Below are positions 13,729 through 29,879 of a DNA stretch of 64,000 bases, piece after piece. Every line of letters starts with the position of its first letter. Position 1 is the first letter of the stretch. The stretch covers positions 112,034,001 to 112,098,000 of the forward strand of contig OZ231126.1 of the NCBI GenBank assembly GCA_965153355.1, read 5' to 3'. Made by a program: the position numbers and the translations under genes. The stretch is from Flaccisagitta enflata. Taxonomy: Eukaryota > Chaetognatha > Sagittoidea > Aphragmophora. The notes under the pieces were generated by a model that did no database searches, was not told where the DNA came from, and saw only the letters and a program-made list of their open reading frames with translations.

Positions 13729-14894
13729 ATTGATGGCGGGTTGTGTAGTACTTGTCTCTACAAGGTTAGGCAGGGCTTAAGACATCGAGACCCTATAGAG
13801 AAACTCGCTATTGAGGCCGTCTGAGGCAAGACTGCAGTTTGTTTTTTTTTTTTTTTTTTTGTTTTTGTTTTTAACTCTTTAAGATGCTTAACAGTTCTAG
13901 CATATCTTGTATTCACGTTGTTTGTGGTCATTCAGTGTTTTAACCCAGTGTTTGCTTTTCAGAGATGTCACTGTAAAGCAAGTATTACCCACTTGTTGTC
14001 CCTTCGTTGAAGCCATACCTGATTTCTTCTTTACTCGCATAATCCTCATATTTTGTACCCCATTTTGGCACTTTCCACGGTCGCACCTTCGTGAATAAAG
14101 GTCTGCAGTCAATTGTCGCTGAAATCTTTAAAATGAAAGGAGTGGAGGCATTTAAGTATATCAGTGATTGAAAAAACCTAACTTTCCAGGCACAAGTGTT
14201 TTCTCAAAAAAAATTGCCGCAGACGCACCTGCCTACTCATTACCATGTGATAGTTTATTTTATTTTTAATTCAGAAATTAAGTACAGATCAAGAAAGGGT
14301 CTGACTGACTGGAGTGATCAACACGACCTGGTTTCCTTTCTTACTGAGTCTTTTTATACCCGATGGTTGGGGTTTTATACCCTCGCAATTTAGCTTTAAG
14401 TTTTTTTTTTCTGAGGGGGGGGGTGGAGAAGCGTGATGGGTTGCCAAGGCTCTCATATTGTTGTGACATTTTAAATCTCAATCGGTAGGACTGGATTCTA
14501 TATTACTCAACAGTCAACGTGTTCCACTTTTCTTTTCTGTTTCCAAGCACCACCGACTCGTGGTACTCTGCTTACATACCTCAAGATGCATCTAGATGGG
14601 ACATGGAATGGATTTGTCTTCCAGCGGGAACAACTATTCCCAGACTTGTGAAACATCTATTTCTTTTTTTGTAGGAAGGGTCAATTACCATACATCCTCA
14701 TAAGATTAAGTTTTTTTTATTTAGACTATGTCTTTTCTAGGGAAAAGGAAAACAATTATTCTTATTTCTACTTATGGGGGGGGTTATAGTGATGCATCGT
14801 TTGTGAGATATTACTGCCATGCACACAGCAAAGTGTGAAAAGATGAAAGAAAATGATTCATCCTTGTTTCCCAAAATTTTCAGACTTGCCTTCT

Positions 14895-14907
14895 CGCCCC
14901 ACCGCTT
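14895..14907 (-). other. 13-mer CGCCCCACCGCTT in tandem unit B
   Basis: Exact copy of the PPT-like 13-mer, inside tandem unit B. Flanking bases differ from unit A by several substitutions and an indel, while the 13-mer is identical. Confidence 0.6.
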
Positions 14908-15066
14908 AAGATATCAAGACCCCATAGAGAAACTCGCTATTGAGGCCGTTTGTAAACATTTGAGGCAAGACCCCAATTTGTTTTGTTTTGGTTTCTTTTG
15001 CTTTAAACTCTTTGAGATGCTTCACAGTTCTAGCATGTCTCGTATTTATGTTGCTTGTGGTCATTT

Positions 15067-15281
15067 AGGGTGCGCCTCTAGTCACAGATAATTGCGTTTT
15101 GAAAGGGTCACTTGGTCACTCGCTACGTTCGTTCGCTCGCACTGCTCACTCCGCTCAGCCGCTCTCCACCACTCCGCTTCGCTCCGCTCGCTCCGTTCCC
15201 GCGCTCACTCCCTCATGGGACAGTTGAAACTTATAAATATGTGTTCACGCTGTAATTGCGTTTAACGGGAAAACGCACCCT
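15067..15281. mobile_element. 215-bp MITE with 8-bp terminal inverted repeats
   Basis: It starts AGGGTGCG and ends CGCACCCT, perfect 8-bp inverted ends. It is absent from tandem unit A, so the empty site is visible. Flanks GGTCATTT and GGTCATCA look like an imperfect target duplication. The interior has a run of TCGCTCGCAC/CTCCGCTC motifs. No coding. Its superfamily is unknown; an 8-bp duplication would suit hAT. Copy 2 has it at 47405-47619. Confidence 0.7.
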
Positions 15282-16220
15282 CGGTCATCACTAGAAACAC
15301 GGCCTCAGTGTTTTATCCAGCATTATTTTCTCAGAGAGGTCACTGTAAAGAAAGTATTACCCGCTTGTTGTCCCTTCACTAAAGACATACCCAATGACTT
15401 CTCTACCTGCATAATCCTTGTATTTTGGTAACCCATTCCGTCACTTTCCACGGTCGCTCCATCGTGAATGAAGGTCTGCAGTCAATGTCGCTGAAAGCTT
15501 AAAAATAAAAGGAGTGGAGGCATTTAAATATAACAGTGATTGAGAAAAAAAAAAACCTTCCAGGCACAAACGTTTTCCCAAATATTACAGATGCATCAGC
15601 TCATGCATAACAAGACTTAAAGAGTGATGAAAATTTGTTATTTATTCTGAAATATTTTCTAAGCACAGTTTAAGAGAGTAATTGTCAAACTTTCATCCCG
15701 CTATACAGACCCAAGAGTGACGGAGATCCGCCTATAACGGATAAAAAATTATTCCTATCTTTCCACTTAACATTTTCATATTGGCAATGACTGAAATCCG
15801 CGTATAATGTAGGTAACGGAAAGAAATATGTAAAGAGTTAGTCATTATCTGAAGGATTCAGCTATTTAACATATTTGTCTGAATTTCACACATTTGAGAA
15901 AAAAACCAAATAGTCAATCCATAGAATTTTAACTAAACCGCCCAGCAAACCAAAGATGGTACTCAGTCTCAAAGAGATTTTTTTTCGTTAAGAATAAGTG
16001 AAATTTAAAATTTGATCAAACACCTTCACACAAATTAGTTGAAATAGAAATAGTGGGTGTAAATTTTAGGTGGTGGGGGACTCAGATGGAAGCCAACGAA
16101 ACAAACTTTCTCATTTTGTCGTATATCATATCAAGAATCAGGAATATAAGGAATTTGGATACTCAGGGGTGGGGAGGGGGTTGAGGGTGAGTGACACTGA
16201 TAAGTATCATCCTATTACAG

Positions 16221-16233
16221 CGCCCCACCGCTT
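16221..16233 (-). other. 13-mer CGCCCCACCGCTT
   Basis: Exact copy of the PPT-like 13-mer outside the tandem duplication, preceded by CTATTACAG. Copy 2 has it at 48557-48569. Confidence 0.6.
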
Positions 16234-16593
16234 TATGGGATCATAGTAACAGGTTAAAAAAAATCGTAAGTTTTGAGACTGAAGTTCGCTGAAAGAGAAA
16301 GCTAAAGGAGGAAGATGATTTTCCTTCCGAGATGGAACGGCAATCGGGAATTCGAGTGTCTTATGCGCTTTTGTGAAAGCTGGTGGATGATAGGGAAAGG
16401 GAGAAATACAAAGGCAGGAAAGTGAGTCATGAACGATTGTAAAAGGTCTGTCAAAAAAAAAGGAGGCTTTTATGATATGACAGCCAGACAAATAGATGGA
16501 TGGACAGAAGTAAAGATAGAAAGACAGACAAATTGTTTGAGGCAGAGAAAAAAAAGATGGGGAGAGATCGAGATAAGAAAATGGACATAAATA

Positions 16594-17210
16594 CACACTG
16601 CTGCCTCACACAAAGTTTGAGACAAGAATGACATAACTATGCGGTTTTTTGCATTTACAGGTCATGGGCATACAAACCAAGAACCATCAAGTAGAAAAAC
16701 TTTCCTAAGGCGCATATTGAAATAAATGAAAAATTCAATATTTCTAGCTTCTATTTTTCATAAAAATTTTCTGTGTTGGTTTAACCTATTTTATGAATAT
16801 ATTGTTAATCCTGATAAAATTCTGATTCATTTGATATCGTGACTATATGGTTTTCATAAGAAATAAATTTTTCATATTCTAAGCCACCGTTCTAATTTTG
16901 TAACGGTGGCTTTGAAAATGGAAATTTTTTTTTCATGAAAACTATACAGTGCGGTTCTTATCAAATGTAGAATCAGAAATTTATCAGGATTAACATTATG
17001 CTGTCAAAAAAAAGGTTAAACCAACCTAAAAATTTTTTTATAAAAAATGAAGCTAAAAATATTGAATTTTTCATTTATTTCAAAAAGCGCCTCAGGAACG
17101 ATTTTCTACTTGATGGTTCTTGGTTTGTATGCTCATGAATTATGCAAAAATGCAAAAAACCGCATAGTTATATCATTCTTGTCTTAAACCTTGTGTGAGA
17201 AAGCAGTGTA
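16594..17210. mobile_element. ~620-bp palindromic (fold-back) element, copy 1
   Basis: Two ~300-bp inverted arms meet at a short loop; the innermost hairpin is GCCACCGTT/AACGGTGGC at 16883-16910. Outer arms contain GACAAGAATGACATAACTATG and its complement. No coding seen. The arms here have diverged at several sites (for example GATATCGTGACTATATGG against CTATACAGTGCGGTTC), where copy 2 at 48931-49550 keeps them complementary. Confidence 0.85.
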
Positions 17211-17295
17211 CAGTCATGTCTTATAATGACAAATTTAGTGTTTTGGCTGTCCCCTGTTGGCCCGACAGACAGACAAATACTGAAGGAGATGTAAC

Positions 17296-17495
17296 AAGGC
17301 CGGTTACACGGCTACCCAAGTTGCGTGCGAATGGGCAGGGGCCATATTTGAGGTCACCAAACCATTTATGCAGGAGCAGCGAGGTCAAAGAAATAAAGTC
17401 ATAAAAAGGTAAAGTGTGACCAACCAACCGACCGACCGACCGACCGACCGACCAACAAAAGGGTGGCTCACAGAGTTGCGTAACACGCGACTTAA
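17296..17495 (+). mobile_element. HINE/DINE-1-like dispersed repeat (locus A, copy 1)
   Basis: It begins AAGGCCGGTTACACGGC, then AGTTGCGTGCGAATGGGCAG, a core with GCAGGAGCAGCGAGGTCAAAG and AAAGTGTGACC, a (GACC)n microsatellite, and the terminal stem AGTTGCGTAACACGCGACT. Full-length relatives lie at 22921, 24982 and 30511. The copy inside block 2 is at 49635-49834. Confidence 0.75.
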
Positions 17496-18191
17496 GGGAT
17501 GTCTCAAATAGTTGCGTGCTTTGGACCAAGTTTGAGTTTAGGGATCAAGATATTTAGTGGTTTACCTCTCCGATGAAAGTGATGTGCCACTAATTTTGTT
17601 ACTCACCCTGATTTTATTCTTTTTATATTTGAATTACAATGATCTACGATCGACTTTTTATTTTCCAAAATTTTCGCTTATGACCTCATGAACGGGCATA
17701 TCGCTCATTTCTTCATTGAGTTTTTAGGGCTGGATTGATTTCTAAGCTGCAACGTCATTGTTTTCTATAGCGCAGCCAGTACTTTCTTTGGTGGTGATTG
17801 AATATGTTACGTCAGTCCTTTTGTCACTTATTTATTTGCAAACATAGAATGCTATTTTTAGGTGCGCTTACGCACCTCACACCGGTTATGTTTGTCTATT
17901 GGTTGATCGGTCAGTCTGTTGGTCCGTCACGAAAACGTTTGACAATCCACACAGAACACCTATTGGCCTAAATGGCCTTGACTATGTTTGAAGGCGTTTT
18001 TCTCATCCTTATCAACCGATTTCAATCGGCGTATTTTTAGATAAATCCTTGCTCCTCTCTCTGGAGATTACGTCTGTTTGTTGGCTGCTGGTCGGTAAGT
18101 CATACAAACATCCAACTCCCAAAATCTGAGGTCCTGTCGGACAGAAAAAAGCAATCAACCTTTTTATTCTTTCATACATTTGACTATTCTT

Positions 18192-18355
18192 TTCATTCAT
18201 TCATTCATTCATTCATTCATTCATTCATTCATTCAATCATTCATTCATTCACATTCATTCATTCATTCATTCATTCATTCATTCATTCATTCGTTTATTC
18301 GTTCATTAGTTCATTCGTTCATTAGTTCATTCATTCATTAGTTCGTTCATCATTC
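18192..18355. repeat. (TTCA)n microsatellite, copy 1
   Basis: TTCA tetranucleotide array degrading to TTCG/TTAG variants on its right. Copy 2 has it at 50524-50688. Confidence 0.95.
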
Positions 18356-18890
18356 ATAGAATCGTTTTTTCATAAGAAACGCTCATAAAATGAAAAAAAA
18401 AGTTGCGAAGGAAAAAGATTTATTTTTCTGTTTTAAATTCGATTCTCTCAAATCTCGATAAGTAGATGCTGTATAAATATAGATTTTTCATAAACGAAAA
18501 TTCCGCTTCCAAACATAAAATCGATTGTAATTCGCACTCGATTCAGGGTGTACTAAAAGGTTACTTATATTATAAATCTATAATTCTTATTCAATCAGAA
18601 GTCCGATATTTTCCTTTTATTTATCTAAGTTCTATGTTCTTAACTTTATGCTCCAACTATTGCTACATATCCCTAGGCTCTCCTCGGGAACTCAAGTTCT
18701 ACCGACCAATGAACCGACGGAGACACTACAATAGTCTTATAGAGATGCGTGGCGCACCTCAATTTGATGGGGGAGGTAGCGGTAACACTGCTACAGAGAA
18801 AGAGACAGACAGAAACGATCAAGGGTAACAATGTAGGTGAAAAGGTCCGTCGTGAAGACGGGCGGAAAACAAAGTCGTCGTGAGTAATGC

Positions 18891-19730
<840 letters not shown>

Positions 19731-21982
19731 TTAATCTTTTCGCATTGCACCATGTGCATTTCTCGTGTTCCATAATTGAGATATCTTTTCAATAATACTG
19801 CGTAGGGTATCAATATCGTCAGAATAAATATCATTGAAGTCTACAACGCTGTCATTGCCAATAAAATTGTACTGCCGCCATTTTTCACATTTATTAAGCC
19901 GATGGTTTTCATCATCTTCACAATGACACAAGTCACATTGAGAATTCATTGTTCCTTTGTAGTTTACTCCACAATCGAGCATTCTATAGCGTGCTATTAT
20001 TAGTGTTTTTGTCTCGTTCTTTGTCAAGTAGTGAATCTCTCGTTGGGGTTTTCGTGTATATTCTGATAATTCAAGCTTTTCTGCGATGTATTTCGTTTTT
20101 GTCTTTTGTATAAGTTGTTCGTTTTCTTTCTTGTAACAATCTTCTTTCAGCCGTTTTTTATGTTCCTCTTCTATCACCATAGACACAATGTTTTTCCAGG
20201 CACTTGGTGAGTGTGTTTTGATACTGCTATGGCTCTTTGATAATTTGTATTTTTCAAGAATTTCTTCCACCTTCTTGTACCACCCAATCTTCTTTTCTTT
20301 CAATCTTTCCATAAATTTTTTGACCCAGTCTGTTTGTTCATTTTGTAATAATCTATATAGATAACGCAGTATTTTTTGGTCCACTCGTTGCCGTGTATAA
20401 AGTGTTCCAAAAGTGAAAAGTATTGCCACAGTAGGAGTATGGAGAGGCAGGTCAAAAAGATGTTTTAGTGCTTGTACTTCAATCTTTTCTAATTCGTCTT
20501 CTTCTCCTTTGAGGAGATTCCAAGACTCTGAATTATTTAGCAGACTGCTTATCAATATCTTTTCGTGTAACTCCAATACTACAGACGTCTCTATGCGATA
20601 TAACACTTCTCCGCTTGCAATTGTGTTTATAGTTACTGTAGCTGCTTGAACTTTGACCTTCTTTGCATTAAGATTTTCAGTGTTTTTTCCATTGCTGCAG
20701 ACTATGTCTCCGAGGTACTTGTATCTGTCCGTTTCTTTAATCGTCATTTCTCCAATTTTCCATTCATGTGTCTGCTTATCATGTTTCCCCACTAACATCA
20801 CGTTGCATTTGTCTTGACCCCATTTGATTCGATGTTTCTTGGCGAATTCGTCTATTGCTCTTAATATTTCATATTGATTTTCGGTTCCCTCTGTGCATGT
20901 GATAACATCATCTATCCACAAGAGAATGGCAATGCGTAGGTCTTCATCGATTTCAAGGCCTAGGTTCATCTCTTCCAGATCTTCGGATAGTAGATCCATC
21001 AACTTCGCAAACATCCTTCCTGTCAAGCGTGACCCCTGCTTGCCTCCTATTTCCATTTGTATTTCTCTTGTATTTCCGTGTCTTGTTTTTATGACAGCTG
21101 ACAAATTCTCATTTAGTTTCTTCAGAATCCTCCATGCTTTGCCTCTGAGACCTTTCTCCCACATTATTACCAGGAGATCTCTGTTATTCACGTTATCAAA
21201 CGCCTTTGAAACGTCATAAAATGTTATGTAAGTAGGTTTTTTCTCTGCTATGCTTATGTCAATCATGGCGCGGAGAATGAAAAGGTGGTCACAGGGCGAT
21301 TTCCCCTTCTTTCCTCCACCCTGTGCTTGTGTCAATCCGACTAGAAATTCTAATCTTCTGTCTATTAGTGAATCGATTATAGTTCCAATTGATGATGATG
21401 TAGTAATGCCCCGATGGTTTGAGAGCATTTCGTTATCTCCTTTACCTTTAAACAGTGAGGTTATAAACCCTCGATTCCAAATTAAAGGTAAAATTTCTTT
21501 CACCCACACTTCAACAACGAGAGGATAGATGAAATCAACCATTGCTTCTCCTGGTCTCTTCAGCATTTCATTGGGGAAATCTGGTGCCGATTTACCATTT
21601 TTCTTTTGGCTGATTATTTTGCTTACTTCTTCTTTGCTTGGGATAAGGTTATAAAACATTTCATCATACTCGTAATTGTTGGCATATTCATTTATTTTTC
21701 TTTCTATTTCATCGTGATAAGGATGATATTCGAATTCTTTGTCTCTGTAAAGGCTCTCATAGTAGAGTGCCATGTTCTCTTTGATTGCCTCGGGCTCAAA
21801 TTGCCTATGCCCATGTGCATCTTTTATTACTAAAGAATCATGAACAGGATTCCGCGTCATACGTCGCTTTTCTCCCCAGAATGCATTCCTGCTTTTGTCT
21901 TCAGTGATTTTTTCGAATTTCTTAGTTATGATTTCTGCTTTCTCTTTTGTCATTACGTATCTAATTTGATCTTGTAACCCTT
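19731..21982 (-). CDS. LINE-type reverse transcriptase, copy 1 (5'-truncated)
   Basis: Non-LTR-type RNA-directed DNA polymerase, about 750 codons uninterrupted. Fingers and palm motifs are visible: NHRGITTSSSIG, QAQGGGKKGKSP, FYDVSKAFDNVN (first catalytic Asp), KQGSRLTGRMF and WIDD (catalytic Asp pair), then YKYLGDIV and a C-terminal CDLC...H...C zinc-like motif. No apurinic endonuclease domain is present. The open frame continues to 22103, but everything beyond 21982 is antisense kelch exon, so that apparent N-terminus is an artefact of the junction. Only about three residue differences from copy 2 were seen, so neither copy has decayed much. Confidence 0.85.
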
Positions 21983-22338
21983 CAAGTCGTGATCCACGGA
22001 GGGTTTTATTGCAGCAGATTGAACGACACCCACATGTTGGACATGGAGTCCATGACGTGGACTTTGATCTCGACCGGCGGCCCGAAAGTGTATGGTCATT
22101 CACTTTCCCCGTTGGCTTTGAAGCGGTTTCTTCTCGTCAGTGGTCAGGATGACTTTGATGGGTCAAAAGAAGTCTGGATCTTCGACTTGAGCGACTTCAC
22201 TTGGAAGAAGCGAGAAGAAGCTCTGCCAGATGGAATGTGGGTACATCGCGCTGTCGTGTCAAAATCGAGGGAAGGACTTTCGGTCGTTTGTCTGGGAGGA
22301 TTGTCATCAAATGTGGTCGTTTTCGACGTTGAATGATT
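21983..22338 (+). CDS. Kelch-repeat protein, C-terminal exon (5' part missing)
   Basis: Open from the junction to a TGA at 22336-22338. The peptide begins QVVIHGGFYCSRLNDTHML, a typical kelch blade with the double Gly (HGGF), then Asn-Asp, a hydrophobic stretch and the Trp of MTWTLIS. A second blade follows (GHSLSPL, FLLVSGQDDFDGSKEVWIFD, FTWKK) and then a third (GMWVHRAVVS, VVCLGGLSSNVVVFDVE). It resembles KLHDC-type beta-propellers, but I cannot name the orthologue. The exon is interrupted in mid-blade at 21983 by block 1, with no splice acceptor at the junction. The rest of the gene is not in the window, so this locus is either broken or misassembled. Confidence 0.75.
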
Positions 22339-22585
22339 TCTGCCTCGCAGATTTCGATTCCCATTTTTCATTCTTAGATTCTCGTCAGTCAGGAAAATCA
22401 CACGTCCTTGTTATTTTTTCTCTTTTTGTCTCAGTAAAAAACTGAAGTAACTTTTTTTACACATGCTTTGTGTTAATTGTTAAATATTCGTTTTGATACT
22501 CGTCAGTCGGGGAAAATTGCGTTGAAACATCTGTCATGTACTTGCATTGTATTTAATACCCAAGGGTAGGTAATCTAAAAGAAAT
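22339..22585. other. Putative 3' flank of the kelch gene
   Basis: AT-rich sequence after the kelch stop codon. No canonical AATAAA stands out. It ends where a diverged HINE-like repeat begins. Confidence 0.35.
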
Positions 22586-22768
22586 AAGGCCGGATACAAG
22601 GCCGACGAAGGCGTGGGCAGGGGCAGTGATAAAAAAAGCTAACCAAGTGTTTGAGCAGGAGTGGTAATGTAGTAAATGCTGAAAACGCAAAAAAAAAAAA
22701 AAAGCTAAGTGTTACCAACAGACAGACAGACATCGCATTTTTTAGAATCGCGTGCACGTGACTAAAAA
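22586..22768 (+). mobile_element. HINE/DINE-1-like dispersed repeat (locus B, diverged)
   Basis: Begins TAAGGCCGGATACAAGGCCG, has GTGGGCAGGGGCAGTGATAA and an A-run, and ends AATCGCGTGCACGTGACTAAAA with a partly decayed terminal stem. Confidence 0.65.
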
Positions 22769-22920
22769 CATGTTTTAAATTTTGTTCATTTTAAAATACA
22801 AAAAAATCATAATCATTCCCAAGACTGGGAGTCAGAATGCATATCATTATCGGGGCCTCTCCCCTGTAAGCGCGGGGCCTCTCCCCTGTAAGTGTCCCAA
22901 TACTTTTTTTAATGAAAAAC

Positions 22921-23120
22921 AAGGCCGGATACACGGCTACCCCAGTCGCGTGCGGGTGGGCAGGGGCTGTATTTGAGGTCACTAGATCATTTGGGCAGGA
23001 GCGGTGAGGCCAAAGACCGCAAAAACCAAGAAAAAGTAAAGTGTGACAGACAGACGGATGGACCAACAGACGGACGGACCGACAAAGCGGGTTGTAGAGT
23101 CGCGTAGCACGCAACTAAAA
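22921..23120 (+). mobile_element. HINE/DINE-1-like dispersed repeat (locus C)
   Basis: Full length: AAGGCCGGATACACGGCTAC, then AGTCGCGTGCGGGTGGGCAG, GGTCACTAGATCATTTGGGC, AAAGTAAAGTGTGAC, a GACGGACC microsatellite, and the terminal stem AGTCGCGTAGCACGCAACT followed by AAAA. Confidence 0.8.
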
Positions 23121-23374
23121 ATTCTGAGGGAAGGCTTTTTGAGAGGGGCGATTTGGAACAAAATACACTTCCGAGTATCCCAGATAAGAGCCACTTTCAC
23201 AATTAAAGCTGATTAAGTGAAAGTAGTTTTAAAAGCATTGGGTATGACTAAGCTTTTAAGTAGATGGGGACCCCAGGGGCCTAAAACTCCACGTTTTCCA
23301 AGAGGGTGCAGTAGTGGGAACAATATATAGCAATATTGAGTTTAAAGTCAAACTGGAATTTTTTATGTTTTTTG

Positions 23375-23770
23375 GGCAGCGGCTCCAAAGGGGACAAAGT
23401 CCTGTAAAACACAGGGGGACTTCTGTTCATCTGTTTGTCCTTCCCTTCGTCCCCCCAGGCCCTCTCAGGTCTGATATCTGCCCTCTCCGGCCCTGAAATC
23501 TGTCCTCTCAGGCCTTGAATCTTCTCTTTCAGGCCTGAAATCTACCCTCTCAGGCCCTGAAATCTGCCCTCTCAGGCCTGACATCTGCCCGCTCAGATTC
23601 AAGGCCTGAGAGGACAGGTTTCAGGGCCTGAGAGAGCGGATTTCAGGCTTGAGAAGGCAGATTTCAGATCTGAGAAGGCCTGGGTGGCGGACGGATGGAC
23701 AAACAGATGAACGAACAAACAAAAGTCCTCCAGTGTTCTACAGGCCTTTGTCCCCTTCTGGACCGCTGCC
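23375..23770. mobile_element. Fold-back element with an internal ~20-bp tandem array
   Basis: Inverted ends GGCAGCGGCTCCAAAGGGG and CCCCTTCTGGACCGCTGCC, followed by inverted GGACAAAG/CTTTGTCC and ATCTGTTTGTCC/GGACAAACAGAT. Inside are repeats of CCCTCTCAGGCCTGAAATCTG on the left and their reverse complements on the right, so the two halves fold together. No coding seen. Confidence 0.75.
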
Positions 23771-23849
23771 TTCCCTCACTCCACTTCACAATCAAAGCAA
23801 AGCAAAGGAAAGCAGGGCAACGGGTATCGATGACCACATATTAATCTTT

Positions 23850-23940
23850 GACCTCACTGCTCCTGCCCAAATGGTCTAGTGACCTTAAAAATGGCCTATT
23901 CTCACCCGCACGCGATTGGGGTAGCCGTGTATCCGGCCTT
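23850..23940 (-). mobile_element. HINE/DINE-1-like repeat (locus D), 5' part only
   Basis: On the - strand: AAGGCCGGATACACGGCTAC, AATCGCGTGCGGGTGAG, GGTCACTAGACCATTTGGGC. The microsatellite and 3' stem are missing. Confidence 0.7.
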
Positions 23941-24277
23941 TTTTACTGACAATACATAAACAAAAATGTCTCAAATAGCCCCACCCTCTACCCTAATCGT
24001 TATTTTCGTAAAGGATTTCTCTTTTAAGAATATATACACAAATCATAGATTTAATGATGTACCATTTTTACATTTAGGTACACAGAGGCAGTTATGCAAA
24101 ATAATGATTATTCAAACAGATAAACAGACTAATATACCCTCATATTCAGTGAACGTGCGTCTTTTTCAAGCATTATCACCTTGTTACGTGTTAAGAAATC
24201 TATTGTTAAAATGTGTTTGTATTACAATTACATGCTGCGATAAGGGACCCCCGCAAAATGGAGTACTAGAAATGGTA

Positions 24278-24369
24278 CAGTGGAGCACCGCTAGAGCGCA
24301 CCCGCTAATTAAGCATGCCCGCATAATTTTACGCAGTCCCTTGGAATGCGCTCTAGTGAAGCTCTACTG
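24278..24369. mobile_element. 92-bp Tc1/pogo-like MITE, TA target duplication
   Basis: Ends CAGTGGAGCACCGCTAGAGCG and GCGCTCTAGTGAAGCTCTACTG are inverted and imperfect, flanked by TA on both sides. CAGT ends with a TA duplication fit pogo/Tigger elements. Too short to code. Confidence 0.65.
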
Positions 24370-24714
24370 TATCTGTGAAAATCTTGATCTTTCCATATCA
24401 TCCCTTCTCGTTTCTTTATTGACTATCTCAGAAATTCGTCTAATGCGTCTATAACAGATAAAATTGGCTGATTTCTTGAAATCCATTATTGCAATTTCCT
24501 ATATTTTATTGTGATTTGCTTATTTTGTCCTGTTTTTGAGCGATCGTATTTCATCTCTGACCTTCTTTCTAGAATATTTCTTGCACATGGTGAAAAGTAT
24601 GTGCTTTTCCCGTTGGAAAATACATAATAATACACAGTTGCATGTTCCTTTAAAGGCTAAAACACAATGGCCATTCACCAAATGCTATGAAACAAGTGAC
24701 GCGGGATCACAATA

Positions 24715-24896
24715 TCGTTGCGGACGGGTGGGCAGGGGCATCCAATCCCCATCCACACCCAAACCCACCCCAGCACTCAAAGATACACAAAAAGTATCAA
24801 AAATGCTCGTTTTCCCACTCTTAACTCGATGACCCCGGACGGACCAACGGACGGACGGACAAAGCCTCATATAGAGTTGCGTGTCCGCAACTAAAA
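24715..24896 (+). mobile_element. HINE/DINE-1-like dispersed repeat (locus E, variant stem)
   Basis: The 5' block reads GTTGCGGACGGGTGGGCAGG and the 3' stem AGTTGCGTGTCCGCAACT then AAAA. The 5' block matches the complement of this variant stem, not the common AGTCGCG stem. It has a GACGGACC microsatellite. Confidence 0.75.
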
Positions 24897-24899
24897 ACA

Positions 24900-24902
<3 letters not shown>

Positions 24903-24947
<45 letters not shown>
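24903..24947. repeat. (CT)n microsatellite
   Basis: About 22 CT units directly after the HINE-like locus E. Confidence 0.95.
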
Positions 24948-24950
<3 letters not shown>

Positions 24951-24981
24951 CCATTTTCCTGCAAGAGCGAATCATTTACCT

Positions 24982-25191
24982 AAGACTAGGAATACACGGC
25001 TACCCTAGTCGCGTGCGGGTGGGCAGGGGCAGTGATAAGGAAGGTCACTGGGGTATAGTGAGCTAAAAAAGCTCAAAAATTCCGAAAAAGTAGAAAGGTG
25101 ACCAACCAACCGACCAACTGACGGACGGGCGGATGGACGGACAGACAAAGCGGGGTGTAGAGTCGCGTAGGGCCGCAGCACGCGACTAAAA
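24982..25191 (+). mobile_element. HINE/DINE-1-like dispersed repeat (locus F)
   Basis: ATACACGGCTACCCTAGTCG, CGTGCGGGTGGGCAGGGGC, a GACCAACC/GACGGACG microsatellite, and a terminal stem AGTCGCG...CGCGACT with an enlarged loop (TAGGGCCGCAGCA), then AAAA. Its 3' end is about 15 bp from SLC13 exon 5, on the intron side of that exon's splice donor. Confidence 0.75.
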
Positions 25192-25205
25192 AGATTAAGT
25201 TTCAC

Positions 25206-29552
<4,347 letters not shown>

Positions 29553-29599
29553 CTGAAGGGACATTGAACAGGTTGAACAAATTGTTATTTTGTTCGTTT

Positions 29600-29760
29600 T
29601 TTAGGATTCTTAGATGGCGCCGTGGTTGGGACGCTTGAGTGGCCCTGCAAGAACTTAGAATAGATTTAAAATGCTGATTTGTTCCTAAGATTCTCCGTCC
29701 ATTGCATTGATGGGGATGTTGGTGGAGGCGTTGCCTGAGTAACCCTGACAGGACACAGAT
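29600..29760 (-). repeat. Two duplicated SLC13 exon 1 5' edges
   Basis: Upstream of exon 1, two more segments read polypyrimidine-AG|GG then ACTCA(A/G)GC: AGTTCTTGCAG|GGCCACTCAAG near 29650 and TCCTGTCAG|GGTTACTCAGG near 29750. They encode (A/V)TQA(S/T)-like starts but diverge before the ANIGG motif. They may be decoy or alternative acceptors. Confidence 0.6.
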
Positions 29761-29879
29761 TGGAGCATAGTTGTTATTTTGTTGCTTCTTGATATTGTAT
29801 GACAAGTGGAACAATATTCCTCACTATACCCAAACTGAAAAATATGGAAGAGAACTTTGCGAGCCCACACTGACTACCG

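Larger units (their letters stand above)
13198..15590. repeat. Diverged tandem duplication, two ~1.0-1.2-kb units
   Basis: Unit A (13198-14222) and unit B (14388-15590) align in order: a G-run, then TTGCCAAGGCT, GTAGGACTGGATTC or its variant, GGGACATGGAATGGAT, GTGTGAAAAGA, the 13-mer, CTATTGAGGCCGT, GTCACTGTAAAG, GGTCTGCAGTCAAT and AAAGGAGTGGAGGCATTTAA. Similarity is clearly lower than between the two big blocks, so this duplication is older. Unit B carries a 215-bp insertion at 15067. Copy 2 holds both units at about 45536-47920. Confidence 0.85.

Noticed and set aside
16207-16596. 129-codon frame on the - strand, conserved in copy 2
   Set aside because: Conservation is explained by block duplication. 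Composition is low-complexity and no domain is visible.
21983-22103. N-terminal extension of the copy 1 reverse transcriptase
   Set aside because: It is the antisense of the kelch exon across the junction and has no match in copy 2.
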